Shown here in pieces: positions 52,592-60,611 of a stretch of DNA of 64,000 nt. Made by a program: the position numbers and the translations under genes. A model generated the notes under the pieces. The model had not been told where the DNA came from and did no database searches. It saw only the letters and a program-made list of their open reading frames with translations. The DNA is from Psychroflexus sediminis (GTDB taxonomy: Bacteria; Bacteroidota; Bacteroidia; Flavobacteriales; Flavobacteriaceae): contig NZ_FNCW01000003.1 of the NCBI RefSeq assembly GCF_900099815.1, forward strand, positions 117,446 to 181,445. Reading direction: 5' to 3'. Each line of letters begins with the position of its first letter. Position 1 is the stretch's first letter.

Positions 52592-53605
52592 ATGAAAAAA
52601 ATAGTTGTAAGCCTCGTTCTGATCGTTATTGCTTTTCTTGGATTTTATATCTGGGCTTCTTCTGGTGAATTTAATACAGACACAGATAGATACGCGATTT
52701 ATAACAATTCAACTTCAGAAGCTTTAGAAAAGGACACCTTATCCATCATTACGTTCAATATTGGTTATTTATCCGGCATGACCAACAACAAAGCTGTGGA
52801 AAGAACAAAAGCGCTCTTCGATGCTAATGCCAATAGATTACTCCAGCTTTTAGATGAAAATTCAATAGAGATTCTGGCCTTGCAGGAAATTGATTTTGGA
52901 AGTTCCAGAAGTTTTGAAGTAAATCAACTTGAATTAATTCAGAAAAAAGGGAACTACAATTTTGCTGCTAAAGCCATAAACTGGGATAAAAACTATGTTC
53001 CCTTTCCTTACTGGCCAGTCCATCTTCAGTTCGGAAAAATCCAATCTGGTCAGGCTCTGGTAAGTCGATATCCTATACTATCCAATACTGTTGAGATTTT
53101 AGAGAAACCTGTGGATCGGCCTTTTTATTACAATGACTTTTATCTGGACAGACTGATTCAGACATCAAAAATTTCGATTGATGGCACAGACTTAACTATT
53201 ATGAACATTCATCTTGAAGCGTTTAGTGAAAAAACCAGAGCTATTCATTTAGAGCATGTTTTCGATACATTTAAAGCCCTTGTTGCTAAAGGACCAGCCA
53301 TATTGCTTGGTGATTTTAATGAATCTTTACTGCCTATGGAAGCTTCACTGATGCAGAAATTTTATAAACAACCCAATTTTGGACATGCCATCTCAACAAG
53401 TCAGGTGACAGATTTTGGAGATGATAATTATACGTTTAGCGCCGAAACCCCCAAAGTGAAAATTGACTACATCTTTTATTCCTCAGATTTTATTGAAATG
53501 ATTGACGCAAAAACCATTTCGAACACCAACTTACTTTCAGATCATTTGCCAGTGATGATGCGATTTCAGTTGAAAGGTGTTAATGGGAATTTATCTCTAC
53601 GTTAA
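52592..53605 (+). CDS. Endonuclease/exonuclease/phosphatase-family protein (secreted or membrane-anchored)
   Basis: A 337-residue protein with an N-terminal signal/anchor (MKKIVVSLVLIVIAFLGFYIWAS). The EEP fold motifs are ITFNIGYL, the metal Glu in EILALQEIDFG, MNIHLEAF, GDFNESLLP, DYIFYSSDF and the C-terminal SDHLPVMM. EEP enzymes are metal-dependent phosphodiesterases, including sphingomyelinases, DNases and inositol phosphatases; the substrate cannot be fixed here. Three genes of a possible lipid/phosphodiester cluster follow (TonB receptor, alpha/beta hydrolase, GDPD), which suggests phosphodiester breakdown at the cell surface. Confidence 0.85.
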   Translation: MKKIVVSLVLIVIAFLGFYIWASSGEFNTDTDRYAIYNNSTSEALEKDTLSIITFNIGYLSGMTNNKAVERTKALFDANANRLLQLLDENSIEILALQEIDFGSSRSFEVNQLELIQKKGNYNFAAKAINWDKNYVPFPYWPVHLQFGKIQSGQALVSRYPILSNTVEILEKPVDRPFYYNDFYLDRLIQTSKISIDGTDLTIMNIHLEAFSEKTRAIHLEHVFDTFKALVAKGPAILLGDFNESLLPMEASLMQKFYKQPNFGHAISTSQVTDFGDDNYTFSAETPKVKIDYIFYSSDFIEMIDAKTISNTNLLSDHLPVMMRFQLKGVNGNLSLR

Positions 53606-53721
53606 TGGCGTGTCAATTAAACAAGTCTTTATGTAAGTTGCTTAACACCTCTTTAACCCTTTTCTTCATTCTGTTAATGTTTTGATGCTTTTCTCTTAAA
53701 GTTACCTCGGTTTTCTGCGGT

Positions 53722-53729
53722 TACTTTTG
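53722..53729 (+). promoter_or_regulatory. -7 promoter box (TACTTTTG) for the TonB-receptor operon
   Basis: An exact TAnnTTTG match 14 bp before the ATG at 53744. Confidence 0.6.
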
Positions 53730-53743
53730 GAAAAAAAACAACA

Positions 53744-56239
53744 ATGAGAAAGATTTATTTTTTAACAGTGCTGCTAGGTTTAGTTAGCTTAACTAGTTTT
53801 TCACAATCGTATTCTATTTCAGGAGAAGTAAGAGATGCTGGAAGAAATTTGATTTCCGGTGCAAATGTTATGATTCCTGAACTCAATAAAGGGACGGTGA
53901 CCAATTCTAAGGGTGAATATCAACTCAATACTATTCCAGAAGGCAGCTACACTTTGAAGGTGACGTATTTGGGTTTTGAAACTATTGAAAAGCTTATCGA
54001 AGTTTCTGGAGATATGCAGCTGGATGTCACGCTTAATGAAGCTAATTATATGCTGGATGGCATTATGGTTTCCGCTCAGAAGCGGGAGCAAATGAACAAG
54101 GAGGTACCTATAGCAATAACATCTTATGGTGGTAAATTTTTAGAGAGCACCAATACCTTTGAATACGATGCGCTCTCAGAATTTGTACCCGGACTTCAGA
54201 TTCAAATACAGAGCGTAAACAACCCTGGTATTGTGATTCGTGGAATTACATCAGATAGTGGAGATTCGCGAGTAGAGCCACGAGTTTCTGTCTTTCAGGA
54301 TGGTGTTTCTATTAGTAAATCCAGAGGCTCTGTGGTTGAACTTTACGATATGGAACGTGTTGAAGTTTTAAAAGGACCTCAGGGTACTCTGTTTGGTCGT
54401 GGCGCTCAAATTGGTGCCATACATCTGATTCAGAATAAAGCCAGAAATGAAAAATCAGGCTTTTTTAAAGCGGCCTATGGAAATTATAATCAGCGTATTA
54501 TCACTGGCCATGTCAATACACCAGTTATTGAAGATAAACTCTTTGTGAGATTTGCAGGAATATATAATGCACGGGATGGCTTTATAGACAATCTATCTGG
54601 TGGAAACCTCAATGGAAAAGAAACCCTGGCCTTTAGAACTTCTTTAAAATACCTCATGGGAGAACGTACAACATTAGATGTCATTGCTAAATGGCAAAGC
54701 GATACTCCACCGGGAACTTCCTTTAAAAGTGGAACTTTTGCTCCACGCGGAGGGACTACAAACCCAAATACATTCGCAGACCTCGAACGGGGTGAAGCCT
54801 TGGGACTGGACAGAGAGGTGTGGGGAATCACTGGAATTCTGAAACATGATTTTAATGAAAACTGGGATCTTACATCGATTACGGCTTATCGTCAATTTGA
54901 TTCGGATGAGGCTTTTGATGCAGATGGTACAGCTGCTCCCGTGTTATTTTTCAGAGAGCAATCTGAAGGGAAGCAATTCAGTCAGGAGTTGAGGTTTAAT
55001 TTCGATACTCAAGACAAGTTCAGAGGTTTCTTCGGAGTTAATTTCTTTGCGGAAGATGGTTCGCAGTCGATTCCTTTTGAAACCAATGAGCAGAGTTATG
55101 CGCTTTTATTACTGAATATTGAAAACTTAGTGGTGAATGGTGTTCCTCAGTTTTTACCAACTATTCCCAACAACCCTGCTTTTGGACCATTAGCGGGAGC
55201 CCCTCTTTTAGAATTTAATAAGGAGAGGTCAACAAACTTTGGTAAAAACTATTCCGGAGATATATTTGTTGATGGATCTTACGATATCACCACTAAATTG
55301 ACCGCAACTCTTGGTTTAAGAGCCACCTGGGAAAACATCAACGCAGGGCTAGAGGTTGAAAATGCGGATCAACCTGGCTTACTTGGTAATTTTTTAGGCT
55401 CATTCCCCAATAACCTTTTTGCACCAACGAATGGGAGACGAAGCGCTAGTGAAAATTTCACCTCTGCTGTAGGGCGTTTTGCTTTGGATTATGATTTCAA
55501 CGACGAAATTTCCGTCTTTGGAAATATCGCCAGAGGGCGAAGACCCAATGTCATCAATGTAACTGCATCTAACGTCGATGTGTTATCTGATGAAACCGTA
55601 TGGTCTTACGAAGTAGGTTTTAAATCCCTATTTCTGAAAAACAGATTACAGTTTGATGCGAATGCCTTTTACTACGATTATCAAAACTTCCAAACAACTA
55701 TAGCAAGACTGGATTCTGTTGATGGTTTGGTAATCATTCCAAACGATAGTGGGAGTGCAACATCCTATGGATTTGAAACTTCCTTCCAATATGCTGTGAG
55801 TAAGGATATAAGCTTTTTTGCTAATTACGGCTACATAGATGCTACATTCGATGATGTTGATGAAGACGGAAACGAGCAGGCTTTGGCAGGTAACCGCTTT
55901 AGGTTAACCCCGGAACATTCGTTTTCGCTTGGTGGTAATATCGGTTTTCCTTTATCTGACCGGTTAGAAGGTTTTTTCCTGCCTACGTATTCTTTCAAAT
56001 CTGAAGTTTTCTTTGAAGAAACCAATTTACCTAACATTTCGCAAGAGGCTTATGGATTATTAAATTTAAGAGCCGGGCTTAGGTTGGATGATACCAAAGA
56101 ATTGACGTTTTTCATGACCAATGCTCTGGATGAAGAATTTATTATCGACGCTGGGAATACTGGTGGAGCCTTTGGAATTCCAACTTTTATTGCTGGCCCG
56201 CCCAGATTTTTTGGAGCACAATTTTCAATTAGATTTTAA
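53744..56239 (+). CDS. TonB-dependent receptor
   Basis: An outer-membrane active-transport receptor of 831 residues. A signal peptide (MRKIYFLTVLLGLVSLTSFSQS) is followed by a CarboxypepD_reg-like domain (ISGEVRDAGRNLISGANVMIPELN, ~22-110). Next is the plug (KEVPIAITSYGGKFLES; VIRGITSDSG; VEVLKGPQGTLFGRGAQIGAI) and a 22-strand barrel ending RFFGAQFSIRF with terminal Phe. The plug and barrel style (VVELYDMERVEVLKGPQGTL, FGRGA) is that of FecA/iron-complex and small-molecule receptors rather than SusC. It heads a tight group with the hydrolase (26 bp) and GDPD genes, so its ligand may be an ester or phosphodiester product. Confidence 0.93.
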   Translation: MRKIYFLTVLLGLVSLTSFSQSYSISGEVRDAGRNLISGANVMIPELNKGTVTNSKGEYQLNTIPEGSYTLKVTYLGFETIEKLIEVSGDMQLDVTLNEANYMLDGIMVSAQKREQMNKEVPIAITSYGGKFLESTNTFEYDALSEFVPGLQIQIQSVNNPGIVIRGITSDSGDSRVEPRVSVFQDGVSISKSRGSVVELYDMERVEVLKGPQGTLFGRGAQIGAIHLIQNKARNEKSGFFKAAYGNYNQRIITGHVNTPVIEDKLFVRFAGIYNARDGFIDNLSGGNLNGKETLAFRTSLKYLMGERTTLDVIAKWQSDTPPGTSFKSGTFAPRGGTTNPNTFADLERGEALGLDREVWGITGILKHDFNENWDLTSITAYRQFDSDEAFDADGTAAPVLFFREQSEGKQFSQELRFNFDTQDKFRGFFGVNFFAEDGSQSIPFETNEQSYALLLLNIENLVVNGVPQFLPTIPNNPAFGPLAGAPLLEFNKERSTNFGKNYSGDIFVDGSYDITTKLTATLGLRATWENINAGLEVENADQPGLLGNFLGSFPNNLFAPTNGRRSASENFTSAVGRFALDYDFNDEISVFGNIARGRRPNVINVTASNVDVLSDETVWSYEVGFKSLFLKNRLQFDANAFYYDYQNFQTTIARLDSVDGLVIIPNDSGSATSYGFETSFQYAVSKDISFFANYGYIDATFDDVDEDGNEQALAGNRFRLTPEHSFSLGGNIGFPLSDRLEGFFLPTYSFKSEVFFEETNLPNISQEAYGLLNLRAGLRLDDTKELTFFMTNALDEEFIIDAGNTGGAFGIPTFIAGPPRFFGAQFSIRF

Positions 56240-56265
56240 CTAGTTTTATAACCTAAAGGATATTT

Positions 56266-57219
56266 ATGAAAAGCATTTTAAAATTGGTAGTCTCGAGTTG
56301 GATGCTGTGGATTTCTCCACAGCTTTCCGCTCAGGCTATTTCAACCTATACCAATGAAACCATCGACGAATGGATTCAGGAGCAGGAAGCTGAAGTTTCA
56401 GATTTGAAAAAAGACAACAACGCCATGATTTCCTGGGCTAATGACACAAAGTCTCCTACTGACTTGGTTTTTGTATACCTACATGGATTTGGTGCCAGTC
56501 GAATGGAAGCAGAGCCAGTGGTTTCCAAATTGGCAGAAGAATTTGAAGCCAATGTGTTTTATGCCAGACTCAAAGGACACGGCAGAAGTGGAGTGGAAGG
56601 CTTTGAGCAACTGACAAAAGAAAACTATTTACAATCCGCTGAAGAAGCTTTAGAAATCGGAAGACTACTTGGAGATAAAGTGGTTTTGATAAGCACGTCA
56701 ACAGGGGGCACCTTGAGCCTTTATTTAGCTTCTAAATATGAAGATATCGCCGGATTGGTCCTGTATTCACCTTTTGTAGGACTTAAAAACCCCATGATGA
56801 GCCAGATTACGACTCCTCAAGGCCGGGAGATGTTCAAATCTATGATTGGAGGTGAAGTTCAGAAAATGGACCGTTCCGAACCAGAATCCAACTACTGGTC
56901 AACCGAATACCATATCAATGCCTACGTTGCACTCATCGGTATGCTTAAAGAAACCATGACTCCTGATACTTTTAATGCTGTGACAGCGCCTGTTTTTATG
57001 GCGTATTACTATAAAAGCGAAGAAGAACAAGATCAGGTCGTCTCTGTTTCAGCTATGCTTGAAATGTACGACCAATTAGGAACTTCGGAAGAACTAAAAC
57101 TGAAACAAGCTTTTCCAGAAACCGGGAATCATGTCATCGCCAGTGAATTGAGATCCCAGGATTGGGAATCAGTTTTAGAAGCCTCTCAAAATTTTATTCA
57201 GGAAAAAATCAAAAAGTAA
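56266..57219 (+). CDS. Secreted alpha/beta hydrolase (lysophospholipase-like)
   Basis: A 317-residue hydrolase with a signal peptide (MKSILKLVVSSWMLWISPQLSAQA). The oxyanion-hole segment is FVYLHGFGASRMEAEP, the nucleophile elbow is VVLISTSTGGTLSLYLA (Ser in the STSTGG motif) and the catalytic His lies in PETGNHVIASEL. This is the serine-aminopeptidase/monoacylglycerol-lipase-like branch, so deacylation of a lipid ester is plausible. The stop TAA shares one base with the ATG of the GDPD gene (TAATG), so translation is coupled and the pair probably acts on consecutive bonds of one substrate. Confidence 0.88.
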   Translation: MKSILKLVVSSWMLWISPQLSAQAISTYTNETIDEWIQEQEAEVSDLKKDNNAMISWANDTKSPTDLVFVYLHGFGASRMEAEPVVSKLAEEFEANVFYARLKGHGRSGVEGFEQLTKENYLQSAEEALEIGRLLGDKVVLISTSTGGTLSLYLASKYEDIAGLVLYSPFVGLKNPMMSQITTPQGREMFKSMIGGEVQKMDRSEPESNYWSTEYHINAYVALIGMLKETMTPDTFNAVTAPVFMAYYYKSEEEQDQVVSVSAMLEMYDQLGTSEELKLKQAFPETGNHVIASELRSQDWESVLEASQNFIQEKIKK

Positions 57220-58127
57220 TGAACTATCTATTTATGCTTTTACTCACCTTACCCTCGTTGCATGCTCAATCTCAAAAAGAGACCGCAATCTCAAAATCTA
57301 CGACCTATGCATTCGATCTTCAAGGGCATCGTGGAGCCAGAGGACTCGCAACTGAAAACACACTGCAGGCCTTTCAAAAAGCCTTGGAGCTTGGGGTAAA
57401 CACGCTTGAACTCGATGTGGTTGTTACCAAAGACAATCAGGTAGTCGTCTCTCATGAGCCCTGGATGAATGCAGATATCTGTCTAGACTCCGATGGTAAC
57501 GCCATCAAAAAAGATGACGAAAAGGCCTTCAATATTTATCAACTGACTTATGAGGAAGTCAAAGCCTTTGACTGCGGCAGCAAGCTTAACCCTGCGTTTC
57601 CAGAGCAGGAACTAGAATCGGCTTACAAACCTTTACTCAAAGAAGTCCTAAACATGGCGGATAGCCTGAGTAAAAATCACGGTAAGAAGATCAAGTACAA
57701 CATTGAATTGAAAAGCCTTCCCGAAGGCGATGGGATTTATCATCCAAAACCAGCGGATTTTGTTAAACTCGTGATGGAGGTGCTTCAAAAAGAAACCAAA
57801 TTGAAACGGGTGAATCTACAAAGCTTTGATTTCAGAATATTACAGGAATTATACAGGTCCTATCCAGAGGTAAAACTCGCCGCTTTGGTATATAAGTCAG
57901 ACCTTGAAACCGCCTTGGTAGATTTAGGGTTTGTTCCTGAGATTTATAGTCCCTATTTTCCTTTGGTTACTAAAAAGCTGGTCAGTGAAGCCCATGACTT
58001 AGGAATGAAAGTCATTCCATGGACCGTCAATGAGACAGAACAAATGAAGACCCTTCTTAAATTCGGCGTTGATGGTCTTATCACCGACTATCCAGACCGC
58101 GCATTGAAGCTGAGGATGAAGAAGTAG
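57219..58127 (+). CDS. Glycerophosphodiester phosphodiesterase (secreted)
   Basis: GDPD hydrolyses glycerophosphodiesters to glycerol 3-phosphate and an alcohol. The protein has 302 residues from ATG 57219, beginning with a signal peptide (MNYLFMLLLTLPSLHAQSQ). An in-frame ATG at 57162 lies inside the preceding gene and is not used. The catalytic His pair and metal ligands are in DLQGHRGARGLATENTLQAF (positions split across the motif), LELDVVVTKDNQVVVSHEPWMN, YNIELKS, and the C-terminal VIPWTVNETEQM with DGLITDYP. It is coupled to the upstream hydrolase, suggesting stepwise breakdown of phospholipids into G3P. Confidence 0.95.
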   Translation: MNYLFMLLLTLPSLHAQSQKETAISKSTTYAFDLQGHRGARGLATENTLQAFQKALELGVNTLELDVVVTKDNQVVVSHEPWMNADICLDSDGNAIKKDDEKAFNIYQLTYEEVKAFDCGSKLNPAFPEQELESAYKPLLKEVLNMADSLSKNHGKKIKYNIELKSLPEGDGIYHPKPADFVKLVMEVLQKETKLKRVNLQSFDFRILQELYRSYPEVKLAALVYKSDLETALVDLGFVPEIYSPYFPLVTKKLVSEAHDLGMKVIPWTVNETEQMKTLLKFGVDGLITDYPDRALKLRMKK

Positions 58128-58155
58128 TGGATAGAATTGAGTCTGTGAGTTGTTA

Positions 58156-58197
58156 GTTAACTAGTTAACCGGTAGACTGGTCGACCAGTTCACTGGT
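58156..58197. repeat. Overlapping perfect palindromes
   Basis: GTTAACTAGTTAAC (58156-58169), ACTGGTCGACCAGT (58176-58189) and ACCAGT-TC-ACTGGT (58184-58197) lie between the GDPD gene and the toxin-antitoxin pair. Related CCAGT/ACTGG/AACTAG words recur at 58857-58900 and 59113-59130, on the other side of the pair. Confidence 0.6.
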
Positions 58198-58229
58198 ATA
58201 ATAACTACAGATAATTATTTAAACTTTTA

Positions 58230-58266
58230 ATATACTTTTATAATATACCAAAAGAGTATATATTTG
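58230..58266 (+). promoter_or_regulatory. Toxin-antitoxin promoter with inverted-repeat operator
   Basis: The -7 box TATATTTG (58259-58266) overlaps the right arm of an inverted repeat, ATATACTTTT (58230-58239) with AAAAGAGTATAT (58250-58261). Such overlap is expected for TA autorepression by the antitoxin complex. Confidence 0.65.
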
Positions 58267-58282
58267 TGATATTAATAAGCAT

Positions 58283-58513
58283 ATGAAAACCGTATCTTTA
58301 AAAATAGACGATTCAATTTTCGGTGAAACCGAAAAAATCCTTGGTAAAATCAAAAAACCACGTAACCGTTACATTAACGAGGCTCTAGATTTATATAACA
58401 AACTTCAACGCAAGCAAATCATCGAACAAAAACTAAAGAAGGAGTCAGAACTTGTTAAGGATGATTCTATGGCTGTGCTTAAAGAATTTGAAAAAATCGA
58501 AGATGCAGATTAA
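58283..58513 (+). CDS. Antitoxin (ribbon-helix-helix, MazE-like) of a MazEF-type module
   Basis: A 76-residue protein: MKTVSLKIDDSIFGETEKIL is a typical ribbon-helix-helix beta strand and helix, followed by a helical charged tail (KQIIEQKLKKESELVKDDSM) that would wrap the toxin. ATG at 58283, 17 bp after the -7 box. The last 11 bp overlap the toxin gene. The antitoxin binds its own promoter, for which a suitable inverted repeat exists. Confidence 0.85.
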   Translation: MKTVSLKIDDSIFGETEKILGKIKKPRNRYINEALDLYNKLQRKQIIEQKLKKESELVKDDSMAVLKEFEKIEDAD

Positions 58514-58850
58514 GCAATTTGAAATTTGGATTGCAGATTTAAATCCTCAAATTGGAACCGAACCCGGTAAGACACGGCCCGTCTTGGTTATTCAGACCGA
58601 TTTACTCAACAAAGTATCTCACCCGTCAACTTTGGTATGCCCTTTAACGACCAATGTCAAAAAAGGTTCAGAAATATTGAGGGTTCATGTTAAAGACGGA
58701 GTTGCAAACGTAAATCAGCCTTGTGATATTATGATGGATCAAATTCGTGCGATTGATAACAAAAGACTCCTTAAACGTGTAGGTCTATTACCTGAAGAAC
58801 TATCCAATGTAGTGAAAGAAAATATCAAAATCATAACGGATATCGACTAA
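58503..58850 (+). CDS. mazF: MazF/PemK-family toxin endoribonuclease
   Basis: A 115-residue sequence-specific mRNA interferase. The true start is ATG 58503 (MQIKQFEIWIADLNPQIGTEPGKTRPVLVIQ); an earlier in-frame ATG at 58452 lies inside the antitoxin gene in another frame. Family hallmarks: IADLNPQIGTEPGKTRPVLVIQ, the catalytic Arg and Thr in RPVLVIQTDLLN and LVCPLTTNV, and DQIRAIDNKRLLKRVG. The gene is complete, with no sign of inactivation. Confidence 0.93.
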   Translation: MQIKQFEIWIADLNPQIGTEPGKTRPVLVIQTDLLNKVSHPSTLVCPLTTNVKKGSEILRVHVKDGVANVNQPCDIMMDQIRAIDNKRLLKRVGLLPEELSNVVKENIKIITDID

Positions 58851-58965
58851 ATTAGCAAGTCAGCCAGTATATTATTCAATTAGTCAACCAGTTCAAACGC
58901 TCTAACATGTGATTGATTTTCTTCTATTGAAACCAATAGCTTTGGTGAGATTCACTATTGGATTA

Positions 58966-59075
58966 ATCCATCCTGAAGGGATGATATAGTTATTAAACCT
59001 TGGTTCTATTCGACCCTGATAGGGTCGTATTCATTTCTAGCTTCATAAGCTATAATCATATAAATCCTTGGGATT
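58966..59075. repeat. Series of four short hairpins
   Basis: In a row: ATCCATCC-tgaa-GGGATGAT (58966-58985, imperfect), CGACCCT-gat-AGGGTCG (59011-59027), TAGCTT-cat-AAGCTA (59038-59052) and AATCC-ttg-GGATT (59063-59075). The CCTGAAGGG and CCCTGATAGGG cores are related. No gene; the structure suggests a decayed hairpin repeat array or a structured RNA. Confidence 0.5.
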
Positions 59076-59129
59076 CTTTATTCTAGCTAGAGCATTTGAA
59101 GTAATCAAATAGTCCTGTTTAAACCAGTC

Positions 59130-59465
59130 AACTAGTCTCACTGCTAGCGCGAGCCTGCCTTTGTCGTCAGACAGGCATCTTGCTCGTGCCAGTACGGTCA
59201 GTCCTGCCTCGTGGTTCGTGGTTCCTGATTCGTTATTAGTTGTTCGTTGCTAATTGGAAGTTTCTCTATACTCCTTGTTCTTTTCTCTATTTTTACTCAC
59301 TACTCACTACTCACTACTCACTACTCACTTGTCCTGTCTCGTGGTTCCTGATTCCTGATTCGTTATTAGTTATTCGTTGCTGGTTTATTGTTTCTCTTTA
59401 TTCTATGCTCTTTGTTCTTTTCTCTATTTTTACTCTTTACTTATTACTCTTTACTTTCTCCATCA
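59130..59465. repeat. Short-word repeat spacer before rnpB
   Basis: Two near-copies of one long word run, 59213-59330 and 59334-59450: GTGGTTCCTGATTCGTTATTAG, TTCGTTGCT, CTTGTTCTTTTCTCTATTTTTACTC and tandem ACTCACT. It is the reverse complement of words at 24760-24870 and 26870-26990. No gene. Confidence 0.65.
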
Positions 59466-59484
59466 AAACTCCAATAATTAAACT

Positions 59485-59492
59485 TACTTTTG
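59485..59492 (+). promoter_or_regulatory. -7 promoter box (TACTTTTG) of rnpB
   Basis: An exact TAnnTTTG match ending 4 nt before the predicted 5' end of the RNase P RNA. Confidence 0.75.
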
Positions 59493-59496
59493 CAGC

Positions 59497-59857
59497 GCAG
59501 GTCGCCCTATCGCTGTCCCGAATCCCGATCCCGATAACAATCGGGATCGGGACGGGAGAGAGGAAAGTCCGGACACCATAGCACAACATAGCGGGTAACG
59601 CCCGTCGCCCCGTCCCGATCCCGATAGCTATCGGGACAATCGGGACGGGGAAGGACCAGTGCAACAGAAAGCAAGTACAGTTCGGCTGTAGTGAAATCGG
59701 TAAACTCTATGTGGTGAAATGTTATGTAAACCAAGGCTTGAGGGTTGTGCGCCCGATCTTGGAGGGTAAACAGATTGAGGTTTTTGGCAACAAAAATCCT
59801 AGATAAATGATAGGGTCCCGATACCTATCGGGAACAGAATCCGGCTTACAGACCTGC
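59497..59857 (+). ncRNA. rnpB: RNase P RNA (bacterial class A-like)
   Basis: The catalytic RNA that matures tRNA 5' ends. The terminal helix P1 pairs GCAGGTC (59497-59503) with GACCTGC (59851-59857), and a T-run follows at once as terminator. The universally conserved GAGAGGAAAGTCCGGACACC (59557-59576), the P8 GCGGGTAACGCCCG loop, GACCAGTGCAACAGAAAG (59654-59671) and the 3' ACAGAATCCGGCTTACA (59834-59850) are present. Three helices (P3 at 59523-59552, P9 at 59608-59650, and the 3' hairpin 59816-59833) are all built from TCCCGAT/ATCGGGA palindromes, which is unusual. Confidence 0.96.
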
Positions 59858-60047
59858 TTTTTTTTCTTTTTTTGATTTTGTGTACAACACATGTTAAAAG
59901 GTCACGATATTTGCTTCAACCCCCGTCCTGTCTGAAAGCGGATGTCTGGTGAGGAAGACGATTAAAAATTTTTATAAAAAAAATGGAGGCTTCAGGCAAC
60001 GCTGAAGGCTTATCCATCGTCTATACTAATAGACACATCTTCGTAAC

Positions 60048-60611
60048 GTGAAACTGATAAAGCTACATAAAGACCTCGAGCAAAACATCCGGGAGGCCTA
60101 GCGCCACAACCAGAAGGCCCAATACCGGCTTTACCGACAGTTTGCTCCCAAAATGCTCTCGGTCTGCAGGCTTTACATTTCAGACCTTTATCATGCCGAA
60201 GATGTGATGTCCACCGGCTTTGTGAAAGTCTTTAAAAATCTGCACCGCTTCGAAAACAAGGGGAGTTTTGAAGGCTGGGTCCGCCGCATCATGGTGACCA
60301 CAGCGATTGATTTCATCAGACAGCAAAAAAACATCGAATTCTCTACCGATGAGGTAGAACACTTTGAAGGGGTCCAGATGCCAGGCCTGACCGAGTGGTC
60401 GGTGGAGGAGCTGCAGGAGGTTATCGACGAACTGCCGGAAGGCTACAGGCTCGTATTTACCATGCATGTGATCGAAGACTACTCGCATAAAGCCATTGCA
60501 GAAACGCTCAGTATTACGGAAGCGACTTCCAGGTCGCAGCTGTTTAAAGCCAGGCGACTGCTCAAAACAAAATTAGAAACCTTAAGCGCCTCAGCTCATG
60601 GACAAGTTTAA
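60048..60611 (+). pseudogene. ECF sigma-70 family factor with in-frame amber codon
   Basis: From GTG 60048 the frame reads VKLIKLHKDLEQNIREA, then TAG (60099-60101), then RHNQKAQYRLYRQFAPKM and on through intact sigma region 2 (DLYHAEDVMSTGFVKVFKNLHRF; GWVRRIMVTTAIDFIR) and region 4 (VIDELPEGYRLVFTMHVIEDYSHKAIAETLSITEATSRSQLFKARRLL). Residues on both sides of the stop match the normal N-terminus of flavobacterial ECF factors, so a sense codon has become TAG. Restart at ATG 60153 would give a 152-residue protein missing the first part of region 2. It overlaps the downstream putative anti-sigma gene by 14 bp. Pseudogene, a shortened functional factor, or a sequencing error are all possible. Confidence 0.75.

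Noticed and set aside
59437..59734. Overlapping ORFs of about 75 codons on the minus strand
   Set aside because: They lie over the RNase P RNA gene, whose conserved motifs and P1 pairing are unambiguous.
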